Shown: positions 1 to 8,183 of the stretch, one piece after another
How positions within the stretch are numbered: position 1 is the first letter of the stretch
Layout of the letters: each line of letters opens with the position of its first letter
From: Lachnospiraceae bacterium
GTDB taxonomy: Bacteria > Bacillota > Clostridia > Lachnospirales > Lachnospiraceae
Assembly: GCA_902381685.1 (NCBI GenBank)
Contig: LR698958.1
Coordinates: 1,596,199-1,622,732, forward strand
DNA length: 26,534 nt
Reading direction: 5' to 3'
Translations under genes and position numbers: made by a program
The notes under the pieces: model-generated
Seen by the model: the letters and a program-made list of their open reading frames with translations, nothing else
What the model was told of the DNA's origin: nothing
The model's database searches: none

Positions 1-1
1 A

Positions 2-115
2 TTTAACAATCATGTGTTGGGAATAGAAAGACATAGATACAACCAAAGGATTGCAGATAACATACTGGATATTGAAGAAGTAAGAAATATGATAACTTGC
101 TTTATTCAACAATAA
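2..115 (+). CDS. 3' end of an unidentified protein (partial)
   Basis: An open frame enters from the left edge and ends at TAA (113-115), giving the last 37 residues of a protein (it ends in CFIQQ). The next gene starts 27 bp downstream on the same strand, so this could be the end of an upstream operon partner of the DUF6440 gene. The tail has mixed charge and no motif I recognise. With no upstream sequence, neither start nor family can be given, and a chance open frame cannot be excluded. Confidence 0.4.
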   Translation, partial: FNNHVLGIERHRYNQRIADNILDIEEVRNMITCFIQQ

Positions 116-142
116 CAGATTTGAAGTTGGAGGTGTTTTAAA

Positions 143-316
143 ATGAGTAAGAACAATAGATTTGAAGTGGTGTATCAAGAAACAGGCTTAAAGAGCGAGA
201 AAACAGTATATGTTGATAAAGAGACAGGAGTAAACTATCTTTTTATTGCAAATGGTTTTGGAGGTGGTTTAACGCCACTGTTAGATGCGGAGGGAAAACC
301 TATTATCACAAAATAA
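143..316 (+). CDS. DUF6440 family small protein
   Basis: A complete 57-residue protein starting at ATG 143. A strong GGAGGTG ribosome binding site lies 7 nt upstream, which fixes the start. The sequence has the hallmarks I associate with DUF6440 proteins of Clostridia: an N-terminal RFEVVYQE stretch, the VDKETGVNYLF core (about residues 24-34), and a glycine-rich GGGLTPLLD segment followed by GKPII near the C-terminus. It has no signal peptide or membrane segment. The function of the family is unknown; such genes are often found in accessory or phage-like regions. It is the only intact plus-strand gene in the left part of the window and converges on the minus-strand IS and wall operon. Family assignment is from memory of its pattern. 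Confidence 0.75.
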   Translation: MSKNNRFEVVYQETGLKSEKTVYVDKETGVNYLFIANGFGGGLTPLLDAEGKPIITK

Positions 317-394
317 ATCATAGAGTTTGATGACTAGGCAATTTTCAATACATAGTATCTGGCACTTAAGAGGGAACATATTTTAAATCTCTCT

Positions 395-444
395 AAAAAA
401 GGGGGTGTCGCAAAATCATCAAATTAGATGATTGAGCGGCACCC
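395..444 (-). terminator. Terminator-like hairpin at the IS1182 transposase 3' end
   Basis: Read on the minus strand, a 9-bp stem (436-444 with 403-411, one G-T pair) encloses a second 7-bp stem (427-433 with 414-420). It is followed by a run of six T (395-400). It lies about 100 bp after the transposase stop codon and includes the terminal inverted repeat, so it could end the transposase transcript at the element boundary. Confidence 0.6.
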
Positions 445-543
445 TCGCTCTATACATATCAAAAAATCCGAAAAGATTCCCCAAATAAAAGGATTCCTTC
501 CGGATTTTGGCGTACTTTAATAATGCCTCTGTTTTATGGCTTT

Positions 544-2151
544 TTAGGCAGTTTCTTTAACTAGAAAAAGGTAACTTCCTGTACGCTCCTTTTGGATTTT
601 AGCATGCAGTTTATTGATATTATAACCCATACAAAGCAAAAGAATTTCTAGTTTTACCTTGCTTTTTCCACGGAGTAGAAATCTTTGAAATTCATAATCA
701 TTCTTCAAAACCCCAAATGCCCCCTCTACTTGAATGGAACGGTTCATGCGGTATTTAATCCCTGTTTCACTTAGGATATTTTTATAGGATTCCTGACGCT
801 TCTCCAGAAAACTTTTAGAAACATATAACCGTTTATTCCCTTTTGCTTTGGTACATTTTTCTTTATAGGGGCAGCCGGTACAATCCTCGCATTCATAAAC
901 GGTTACTTCCGATTCATAACCGCTCTTGCTTTTCTGTTTTTTCATAAAAATGGGAAATAGCGTTTTCCCGGCATGGCAGGTGTAGGTATCCGTCTTTTCA
1001 TCATATCCCATATTTTCCCGTTTGCTGATATCCTGCTTAAAGTTTCGCTTCTTCCATTTCTCATAAGTCTGTGGTTTGATGTATGGCTTCTGCTTTGCAC
1101 TTCTTAGGTAAGTATACACTTCTTCGCTTTCATATCCGGAATCGGCGGTTACGCTCGGATAACGGAACCCCAGGTTCCTCTCCATTGTCTTTAAGAACGG
1201 AACTAATGTCCAGACATCATTCCGATCCTGAAAAATATCCGTTGCCACGATATATTCACTGTCTACTGCGATCTGTACATTATACCCGGGCTTTAACTGT
1301 GCATTTCTCATATGGTCGTCTTTCATGTGCATAAAGGTTGCATCAGGATCTGTTTTGCAATAATTGTTTCTTCCCTGAAAGTTTGCCGTATGCCAGTCAT
1401 AAACGGTCTGCCGTTCCAGAAAGCTGTGAAAAAGTTCAAAATACCGTTGGTTTCTGCTTTTCCGTTTTCCACGTCCATGAACAAAAACGGAGTGGTCTGT
1501 TCGACAGCGTTCTTCTAAAAAACAAACGATTTTCTGTAAATCCGGTGTCTTTGTTTCCGAAGCAACCGAAAAATCCTTCATATATTCTCTGTTCAGATGC
1601 TGTATTGCCTCCTGTATCTTCCTGAACATTTTTTCTTCCCATTTTCCCACAGATTTTTTCCAGACAAAGGTATATTTATTTGCACAGGCTTCTAATTTAG
1701 TTCCGTCAATAAATACTGTTTCCTTTGACAGTTCCCCTGCCTCTTCCAAGCGTCTTACCATTTGGTAAAAAAGATTTTCGCAGGCATCTGCAAGAAAACC
1801 GGTACGAAAACGAGCAATCGTACTGTGGTCAGGGGCTTTCTGTCCGGCTAGCAGCCACATAAAGTTGATGTCCCGTTTACAGGCAGTTTCAATTTTTCTC
1901 GAAGAATAGATGTTTTGAGAATAAGCGTAGGTAAGAATCTTGAACATGGTCTTTGGATCAACTGCTGGATTTCTGCCTTTGGCAGAGTAAGCCTGATACA
2001 GCAAGCTGTAATCTAAATCCTCCAGTTCGTGGCTCAGCAGTCGGACAGAATCATCATCAGGAATCAAACCTTCTAAATTTAGTGGCAAAACCAGTTGATA
2101 AGGTTCGCCGAATTCGGTATAATTTTTATGGTATTTTAATTTATTAGTCAT
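544..2151 (-). CDS. IS1182-family DDE transposase
   Basis: A full-length 535-residue transposase. The N-terminus (KYHKNYTEFGEPYQLVLP) is the characteristic start of IS1182 transposases and leads into a DUF772-type domain (roughly residues 20-130, ending DHSTIARFR). Putative DDE residues are visible: Asp in VFIDGTKLEA (about 147), Asp in VTADSGYES (about 337) and Glu in QVEGAFGVLK near the C-terminus. A cysteine cluster (CEDCTGCPYKEKC) precedes the last catalytic segment. No Shine-Dalgarno sequence precedes the ATG. Instead an extended -10 (TGGTATAAT) lies only 5 nt upstream, so the message may be leaderless. No frameshift or internal stop is present, so the gene is probably functional. Confidence 0.93.
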   Translation of the reverse strand: MTNKLKYHKNYTEFGEPYQLVLPLNLEGLIPDDDSVRLLSHELEDLDYSLLYQAYSAKGRNPAVDPKTMFKILTYAYSQNIYSSRKIETACKRDINFMWLLAGQKAPDHSTIARFRTGFLADACENLFYQMVRRLEEAGELSKETVFIDGTKLEACANKYTFVWKKSVGKWEEKMFRKIQEAIQHLNREYMKDFSVASETKTPDLQKIVCFLEERCRTDHSVFVHGRGKRKSRNQRYFELFHSFLERQTVYDWHTANFQGRNNYCKTDPDATFMHMKDDHMRNAQLKPGYNVQIAVDSEYIVATDIFQDRNDVWTLVPFLKTMERNLGFRYPSVTADSGYESEEVYTYLRSAKQKPYIKPQTYEKWKKRNFKQDISKRENMGYDEKTDTYTCHAGKTLFPIFMKKQKSKSGYESEVTVYECEDCTGCPYKEKCTKAKGNKRLYVSKSFLEKRQESYKNILSETGIKYRMNRSIQVEGAFGVLKNDYEFQRFLLRGKSKVKLEILLLCMGYNINKLHAKIQKERTGSYLFLVKETA

Positions 2152-2156
2152 ATCTT

Positions 2157-2165
2157 ATTATACCA
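2157..2165 (-). promoter_or_regulatory. Extended -10 promoter of the IS1182 transposase
   Basis: On the minus strand, TGGTATAAT (2165 down to 2157) is an extended -10 element with a perfect TATAAT. Transcription would begin near 2150-2151, at or next to the A of the transposase ATG, which predicts a leaderless mRNA. No convincing -35 hexamer is seen; TG-extended promoters can do without one. Confidence 0.5.
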
Positions 2166-2172
2166 TGGATTG

Positions 2173-2194
2173 CGGACTCTTCGGAGTCCGTTTT
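2173..2194 (+). terminator. Intrinsic terminator on the strand antisense to the transposase
   Basis: On the plus strand CGGACTC-TTCG-GAGTCCG forms a perfect 7-bp stem with a stable TTCG loop, followed by TTTTCTGTTTTT. It lies 22 bp upstream of the transposase start. It would stop plus-strand transcripts that have crossed the element antisense to the transposase. Confidence 0.6.
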
Positions 2195-2210
2195 CTGTTT
2201 TTAGGACATA

Positions 2211-2258
2211 AAAATGGAACTGTTGCTCCAGTAGATTATTCATCTACTTTTGCAACAG
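2211..2258 (-). terminator. IS-end hairpin, possible terminator for the wall operon
   Basis: On the minus strand CTGTTGC (2258-2252) pairs with GCAACAG (2226-2220), enclosing a second stem (2242-2247 with 2231-2236). The sequence TTCCATTTTT follows. This lies immediately after the L,D-transpeptidase gene, inside the IS end. It may terminate operon transcripts entering the element and shield the transposase. Confidence 0.45.
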
Positions 2259-2273
2259 CCCCTTTTTATTATT

Positions 2274-4970
2274 CTATATATTAGGGTCTGTCGGATCCCA
2301 TGTTTGCCATAACGGAATTTTAATTGTACTCGGTTTTCCCAATGGGCCAGGACTTGAAGCATCATAAATAGTAACTTTTGTTTTTAATGAACAATTATCA
2401 TAAATCCATTTTGCATCTCTAACACACAATCTTACACAGCCATGTGACGCCGGCTGTCCCAACATATTGTAGTCTCTTGCATCTAAATTATAACTTGTCA
2501 TATTTTTCCCTGCTACAGAATGAAAAAGAATACTTCCCGTAATCCTTGTACAATACTGCCCGTAAGATGGTCCCATCAGTGTATGCCACCTGTATTTCGC
2601 CGGAGTGTAGAACGTTCCCACCGGAGTAGGTGTATTTGGTTTTCCCACCGAACATGCGAACCGTTTTACCGGAATAATATATCCATTATTGCCATCTTTT
2701 GCATAAACAGTTACCGTACAGGCTTTTCTATTTACTTTAATATAGTAATTGGACTGTTTTGGCAAAATTCCATCTAAATCTAACTGTTTAACACCATTTT
2801 TATAGTAAAATTTGTATCCTCCCTCATAATACCAGCCATTCTTGGCATTTTTCACTTCTATTTTCACACTCTTAGTTTGAACTTTTCCATTCGCTTTTAC
2901 ATCTATTATAATATAGTATATTCCCGCTTCTGAAGGCGTCCAACTTATACTAGATGATGATGAAAACTCTTTAATCACTCCCCATTTTTGCCAATTATCC
3001 TTTTGCCATACATATTTATATTGCAACTCACCTTTTTCTCCTGTAATTTCAGGATAGACATTTACGGACTGTCCTTTCGAAATAACTGTGCTTGAAGATT
3101 TTACCGACAAATATTTATGCCCTCTTACTTTAGTTGTTTCTGCATCAAAGGTAACTCCTCGATTATCTTTGATATCAACATAAATGTTATATTCCTTGTC
3201 TTTGTCTATCGGAATTTCTATTTGGTTTTCCGTCAAAAAATCCTGAACAACTTCCCAATCTTCCCAACCGCTGCCTCTGCGACATACAAATTTGTACTGT
3301 AATCCTTCTGTTTCACCGGAAGTTTTTGCTTCTACTTTGAGCGTATCTCCCACAAATCTGTCCGGACTTCCATAAATTTCCAATTCGTCCAACTTCCAAG
3401 GAGCTTCTAACACTTTATACTCTTTTGTTATCGTTTTCTTTCTGCCGTCCACATCTTTTATATCAACATAAATCGTATAAATACCTGACTTTTTCGGATA
3501 CCACTTTTCTGTCCGATTAGAACTTCCAAGTTCCTGAATAATTCCCCATTCCTTTCCCCAGTCATCATCTGCCGCACCTTTTTTCCAAACAAATTTATAC
3601 TGTAAGCCTTCCGTATCTCCTGAAACTCTCGCTTCAATAGGTATCTTTGTATAAATCTGCTCTTCTATCCCTTCATTAACAACAACCTCTTCCGGATTCC
3701 ATAATTGCGTAGCAACAAAATAATCTAAAGACTTTGTTCTGGTTTTTCCATCTCTATCTTTTACATCAACATAAATTTTATAACTTCCGCTTTTATTCGG
3801 CGTTTTCCATACTGCTGTATTTTTCTCAGAAAATTCTTGGATTACTCCCCATTCTTTCCAGTCATCTTTTTGCCACACAAACTTATATTGTAGGCCTTTT
3901 GTATTACCACTTGTTTGTGCCTGAATTTCTACTTCATTTTCTTTTTTCTGAACATCTTCCGGAGTTGTTTTTATTGCTTCATATTTCCAGTTTACAGGAA
4001 TAATCTCATATGGAATTCTTTTAGTTGTTGTTATTCCATCTGCATCTTTTATATCAACATAAATTGTATATTTTCCTGTACTTTTTGGCTGCCATACCGC
4101 TGTATTTTTCTTTGAAAGATTCTGAATGATTCCCCATTCTCGCCAATCATCTTTTTGCCATACAAATTTATATTGAAGCCTTTCTGTCTCTACCGAAGTT
4201 TTTGCCGTAATGGTTATCGGATCGCTATATTTTTCCTGCGGCGAAGAATAATCTGTTACTATTTCATTATATTTCCAAATATCCGTTTTCACATTATATT
4301 CTTTACTTTTTGTGATTACGTCTCCGTCCTGATCTTTTATATTAACTACAATAGTACATTTCCCTAAACCATCAGGTGTAAAAGATACCTCATTTTCTTC
4401 TGAAAAATCTCGAATTACTCCCCATTCTTTCCAGTCATTTTTCTGCCATACATATTTATATCGCAATCCTTTTTTATTTCCTGATAGTTCTGTTGAAATC
4501 GTAACTTTTTTATTTTTCTTTAATTCCGTTCCTTCCGGGAGCAAATCATTATAGTCCCACTTATTCTTCACAACTGAATATGCTTCACTCAAACTTTCCG
4601 TCTTTTTTCCCGGTTCTTTTACGTCGACATATATGTAATATTTTCCTGAAGTTTTTGGCTGCCATTTCACTGTTTTTTCATTAGAGAAATCTTGAATCAC
4701 TCCCCATTCTTTCCAGTCATTTTTCTGCCATACATATTTGTATAACAAATTTGTATTTTCACTTTCTACATCTGCCGAAATATTAATATTCTCCGAAACC
4801 TCCTGTGGCGATGCTTTATCAAACTTTATGTCTTGTAATTTCCACTCCGTTTCATTTGCTTTTTCTACTGTTTCGTTCTGTAATCTGTTATCCTGTGCAT
4901 AACTTAAATGTCCCATTGTTGTAACACACAAAGCAACAGCCAAAACAAAACTAATCGCCTTTTTCCCCAT
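2274..4970 (-). CDS. Secreted L,D-transpeptidase with seven triple-tyrosine-like modules
   Basis: An exported cell-wall enzyme. The frame opens at GTG 4979, but ATG 4970 is preferred because GAGGTG lies 6 nt upstream of it; this gives 898 residues. A signal peptide (KKAISFVLAVALCVTTM, cleavage near SYAQ) is followed by seven modules of about 90 residues with the core YKFVWQKDDWKEWGVI and an ending like YTIYVDIKDxDG. A short Trp/Tyr wall-binding-like stretch (NGWYYEGGYKFYYKNG) comes next. The C-terminal YkuD domain (about residues 720-870) has the catalytic SHGCVRL motif with Cys near 845. L,D-transpeptidases make 3-3 peptidoglycan cross-links or anchor proteins to peptidoglycan. Modules 5 and 6 are diverged (an inserted AADDD; VCRRGSGWEDWE). 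The gene follows the glucosaminidase gene by 11 bp and is the last of its operon. Confidence 0.93.
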   Translation of the reverse strand: MGKKAISFVLAVALCVTTMGHLSYAQDNRLQNETVEKANETEWKLQDIKFDKASPQEVSENINISADVESENTNLLYKYVWQKNDWKEWGVIQDFSNEKTVKWQPKTSGKYYIYVDVKEPGKKTESLSEAYSVVKNKWDYNDLLPEGTELKKNKKVTISTELSGNKKGLRYKYVWQKNDWKEWGVIRDFSEENEVSFTPDGLGKCTIVVNIKDQDGDVITKSKEYNVKTDIWKYNEIVTDYSSPQEKYSDPITITAKTSVETERLQYKFVWQKDDWREWGIIQNLSKKNTAVWQPKSTGKYTIYVDIKDADGITTTKRIPYEIIPVNWKYEAIKTTPEDVQKKENEVEIQAQTSGNTKGLQYKFVWQKDDWKEWGVIQEFSEKNTAVWKTPNKSGSYKIYVDVKDRDGKTRTKSLDYFVATQLWNPEEVVVNEGIEEQIYTKIPIEARVSGDTEGLQYKFVWKKGAADDDWGKEWGIIQELGSSNRTEKWYPKKSGIYTIYVDIKDVDGRKKTITKEYKVLEAPWKLDELEIYGSPDRFVGDTLKVEAKTSGETEGLQYKFVCRRGSGWEDWEVVQDFLTENQIEIPIDKDKEYNIYVDIKDNRGVTFDAETTKVRGHKYLSVKSSSTVISKGQSVNVYPEITGEKGELQYKYVWQKDNWQKWGVIKEFSSSSSISWTPSEAGIYYIIIDVKANGKVQTKSVKIEVKNAKNGWYYEGGYKFYYKNGVKQLDLDGILPKQSNYYIKVNRKACTVTVYAKDGNNGYIIPVKRFACSVGKPNTPTPVGTFYTPAKYRWHTLMGPSYGQYCTRITGSILFHSVAGKNMTSYNLDARDYNMLGQPASHGCVRLCVRDAKWIYDNCSLKTKVTIYDASSPGPLGKPSTIKIPLWQTWDPTDPNI

Positions 4971-6560
4971 ATTTTTCACCTCTATTGAATATTAAATACT
5001 TTACTGACTGTTTTTACATTCCCTGCCGCATCTTTCACGTCTACTACCATCGTATATTGTCCTTTTCCATTCGGTTTCCATGACATTTTTTCCTGTCCGC
5101 TAAAATCCTTTATCACTCCCCATTCCTTCCAATTATTCTTCTGCCATACATATTTATAAGTAAATCCGGTTGTGTTTCCCTGAATAATCGGTTTAATCTC
5201 TAGTTCTCCATTCTGATTTTTATTCACAGAAATTTCATTATATGTCCATTTTCCTACTTTTACCTGTATTGTTTTTGTTTCTGCTGAAGCATTTCCCTGT
5301 TTTACATCAACGCATATTGTATATGTGCCCTCTTTTTTGGGTATCCAATCTACATTGTTTTTAGTCGAAAGGTCCTGAATCACTCCCCATTCTTTCCAGT
5401 TATCTTTCTGCCATACAAATTTATATTTTGTATTATTATTGCTTCCTCCGACCAGCGCTTTTATGTTTACTTTACCTCCTACGTTTTGGTTTGTATTAGG
5501 CTGTAGTTGTATTGTTATCTCCCCTGTATTTTTTATTGTAAATATTTTAGGATAACTCGTTGTAACACCATCACTATCTTTCACGTCCACATAAACTGTA
5601 TACGTACCACTTTTTTTCGGTGTCCACTCAGCAGTATTTTTTGAAGAGAGTTCCTGAATTACTCCCCATTCTTTCCAGTTATCTTTCTGCCACACAAACT
5701 TATATCGTAATCCTGCCGCATTTCCGTGTACTTTCGCTGTTAGTTTTATTTTCTCTCCTGCTATCTGAGGTAACTCCTTGTCTGCGGCAATTTCCGAAAA
5801 TGTCCATTTTCCTTTTTGAACTTGATATTTCGCTGTTTTAGTCGCTGAATTTCCCCTGTTGTCCTTTATGTTTACAATAATTTCACAATCTCCCGATACT
5901 GTCGGAACCCAGTTTACTGTATTTGAGGTCGAAAAATCTCGGATTACTCCCCATTCTTTCCAGTTATCTTTCTGCCACACAAATTTATACTGTAAACCTA
6001 CATTATCTTCAGTAATATTTCTCATATTCTGCGTAATCTTAATTGTATTCCCAATTTCTGCACCATTTGGACTGAATACTGTGTTCTGAACTTCCCATGC
6101 TTTTTCTACAATTTGATAAGTCAGCCTTCTTGTAGCAACAAATCCATCTCTGTCTTTTACATCTACAATAAGTTCATAAGTTCCTGCTTTAGTCGGTGTC
6201 CAAACTGCATTATTTGTGGTTGAGAAATCTTTTATTACTCCCCATTCTTTCCAGTTATCTTTCTTCCACACAAATTTATATTGTAATCCTGAAGTCGTTC
6301 CTTTTATATCTGCCGATAAATTAATCTGCGTTTTCAATGCACTTGGGGATTGAATACTTGTTTTCACCCCTGAGTAACTCCAATTTTTAATTTGATATGG
6401 AATACTCACGGTAATCACTTTCCCTGACGTATCTTTTACATCAAGCAAAATCGTATAGTTTCCTTCTGATTTAGGCAGCCATGTTGCATAATCTGTGGAA
6501 GAAAAATCTTTCAGTACGCTCCACTCGCTCCAATCATTTTTCTGCCATACAAATTTATAT
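2920..6560 (-). repeat. Thirteen-copy coding repeat across two adjacent wall-protein genes
   Basis: A block of roughly 50 bp encoding YKFVWQKDNWKEWGVI recurs thirteen times, seven in the L,D-transpeptidase gene and six in the glucosaminidase gene. On the plus strand it is recognisable by variants of ACTCCCCATTCTTTCCAG followed by a conserved CTGCCAYACAAATTTATA. Copies are spaced about 270-300 bp apart. The block is much more conserved than the rest of each module, suggesting strong selection or recombination between copies. Confidence 0.9.
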
Positions 6561-8158
6561 TGTAATCCTGTTTTATTTCCACTTATATTCGCACTTACCT
6601 TTATAGAAGTATCAAACAATTGCGGAGAAGAAAGGTCTGTATCAATTCCGTTTACTGACCATGTTGTTTTTCCTTCCGACACAATCTTCAAATAGTCCGA
6701 ACTCAAATACGCATACATATTTGAAAAATTATATACGCCGCTGCTTGAATTAATTCCTGTTCGTCCACTGTTCAATACAGGTTCACTCTGTATTTTATAG
6801 AACTTGTTCACAGGATTCTTATCCAAAATCAGAAAAGAACAGTTCGCATTTTTCTTCGTTTTATAAAATGCCGTCGAAGAAGTTGTACTTTCTTTTCTTA
6901 CGTTTACTACATTTGACGGATAAATTGTGTCTTTAATACCAATCGTATATTTATAGGCATCTTTATTTCCACCATTTCCATCTAACAGCCATGCCATCGC
7001 CGCTGCTTTCTCTCCCCAATATGGATCGGAAGCATATTTTACATTCATTCCACTCGCTTTATTTCCTAAAAAAGCGCCGTAATGTTTCCAGTTCTGCGGA
7101 TTCAGATATTCTTTCGACAACCATTTTTCGCCGTATTCTTTAATACACTGAGATACACTTTCAAAATAGTTTGCACTTTCTCCCGGAGATGAATCTACTG
7201 CATTTAAACCAAATAAGTTATTTTTTGTTTTTGCAATATTACTTGTTCCCCATGCACTTTCATTTGCCGCTATTCCTGCCATCAAAAGTGCATTGGCTCC
7301 ATATGTATTTTGATTTTTAACAAAATCGTCTCCCGTGTTACGCATTTTCGATGTAGAAGTTACTTTGTTATTCAGTAAAGTATTGAAACTACTTTCATTG
7401 TAACCGGATTGACTTCTTAACGGAAGATATTGAAAATAATTATAAAATGGGTTATTTGGATTTACGGAATGTGATCTTGTCTTATTATTGTAATCATCAA
7501 TCATATTTCCGAAATTGGATTCCGTATAAAAATAGTGCCCATCATAACTGTAGTAGTTTACCCCTGTTTTTAAATAAGATGGTGCAGGACCATTGTCTAA
7601 TGTACTTCCCGAACCCGCATTATTAATGTTCGTAGCAATTTTGTGATACAAACGATTGTTGGATACATAATAATAACTGAGTGATTTAGCGCTGGACTTA
7701 TTTACAATCTGTACTTCTCTTGCGTTGACTGTACCAATCACTCCCGCTAACATAAATCTGACTTTTCCACTGCTTGTTTTGCCGAGATATGCAGCATCTG
7801 CCGCATACGGTCCATAAGTATACCCGGCAACTCCTGTTTCCTCCTCAGTATAGTCCGTTGTCTGCCCCGAAGATTTCGTATTGAAATTGACAATCTGTGG
7901 AGTAGCCGCATAAAAAGAAACATCTTCTTCTACTATACCGCTTTCTTCTTTTGCCTGGTTTACATTTCCTTTGGCATCTACTTCCCGGTAATTTTCCGCT
8001 GTAACCGGATTTTCTCCCTGAAAACTCATTTCTTCGCTCTGTTCTTTTTCAGAAAGAGTATTATCCTCAGCATATCCCGAAATCCCATTAAGACTTCCGG
8101 CAATTAACACGGCCGTAAGAATTCCCGCTATAATCTTTTGCCCTATCCTCTTTATCAT
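4982..8158 (-). CDS. Secreted N-acetylglucosaminidase with six triple-tyrosine-like modules
   Basis: A 1058-residue exported murein hydrolase. A signal peptide (IIAGILTAVLIAGSLNGI, cleavage near GYAE) is followed by an acidic linker and a glucosaminidase domain (PF01832 type) at about residues 230-400. That domain shows ALLMAGIAANESAWGTSN with the likely catalytic Glu, then KNNLFGLNA and the closing SDPYWGEKAAAMAWLLD. An SH3-like segment (NVVNVRKESTTSST, about 415-490) comes next. Six modules with the core YKFVWQKDNWKEWGVI run to the C-terminus. The enzyme should cleave glycan strands during growth or separation. ATG 8158 has a good AGGGAGAGG site. The gene sits 25 bp after the nucleotidyltransferase gene and directly before the L,D-transpeptidase, with which it shares its modules. 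Confidence 0.92.
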   Translation of the reverse strand: MIKRIGQKIIAGILTAVLIAGSLNGISGYAEDNTLSEKEQSEEMSFQGENPVTAENYREVDAKGNVNQAKEESGIVEEDVSFYAATPQIVNFNTKSSGQTTDYTEEETGVAGYTYGPYAADAAYLGKTSSGKVRFMLAGVIGTVNAREVQIVNKSSAKSLSYYYVSNNRLYHKIATNINNAGSGSTLDNGPAPSYLKTGVNYYSYDGHYFYTESNFGNMIDDYNNKTRSHSVNPNNPFYNYFQYLPLRSQSGYNESSFNTLLNNKVTSTSKMRNTGDDFVKNQNTYGANALLMAGIAANESAWGTSNIAKTKNNLFGLNAVDSSPGESANYFESVSQCIKEYGEKWLSKEYLNPQNWKHYGAFLGNKASGMNVKYASDPYWGEKAAAMAWLLDGNGGNKDAYKYTIGIKDTIYPSNVVNVRKESTTSSTAFYKTKKNANCSFLILDKNPVNKFYKIQSEPVLNSGRTGINSSSGVYNFSNMYAYLSSDYLKIVSEGKTTWSVNGIDTDLSSPQLFDTSIKVSANISGNKTGLQYKFVWQKNDWSEWSVLKDFSSTDYATWLPKSEGNYTILLDVKDTSGKVITVSIPYQIKNWSYSGVKTSIQSPSALKTQINLSADIKGTTSGLQYKFVWKKDNWKEWGVIKDFSTTNNAVWTPTKAGTYELIVDVKDRDGFVATRRLTYQIVEKAWEVQNTVFSPNGAEIGNTIKITQNMRNITEDNVGLQYKFVWQKDNWKEWGVIRDFSTSNTVNWVPTVSGDCEIIVNIKDNRGNSATKTAKYQVQKGKWTFSEIAADKELPQIAGEKIKLTAKVHGNAAGLRYKFVWQKDNWKEWGVIQELSSKNTAEWTPKKSGTYTVYVDVKDSDGVTTSYPKIFTIKNTGEITIQLQPNTNQNVGGKVNIKALVGGSNNNTKYKFVWQKDNWKEWGVIQDLSTKNNVDWIPKKEGTYTICVDVKQGNASAETKTIQVKVGKWTYNEISVNKNQNGELEIKPIIQGNTTGFTYKYVWQKNNWKEWGVIKDFSGQEKMSWKPNGKGQYTMVVDVKDAAGNVKTVSKVFNIQ

Positions 8159-8183
8159 CTGTACCTCTCCCTTTCTGTTTCAC

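Larger units (their letters stand above)
401..2262 (-). mobile_element. IS1182-family insertion sequence
   Basis: The element carries one DDE transposase gene and is bounded by imperfect 15-bp terminal inverted repeats, GGGGGTGTCGCAAAA at 401-415 and GGGGCTGTTGCAAAA read on the minus strand from 2262 (13 of 15 identical). A-tracts lie just outside both ends (395-400; T-tract 2263-2267), so the outer limits are uncertain by a few bases and no clean target duplication can be defined. Each end holds a nested hairpin. The element appears intact. It lies 11 bp beyond the stop codon of the L,D-transpeptidase gene, so it disrupts no visible coding sequence. Confidence 0.85.

Noticed and set aside
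4971..4979. L,D-transpeptidase starting at GTG 4979
   Set aside because: No ribosome binding site precedes it; the GTG is itself part of the GAGGTG site for ATG 4970.
2920..6560. A CRISPR-like or satellite repeat array
   Set aside because: The repeats are about 270-300 bp apart, lie in frame within two long genes, and encode a conserved protein module.
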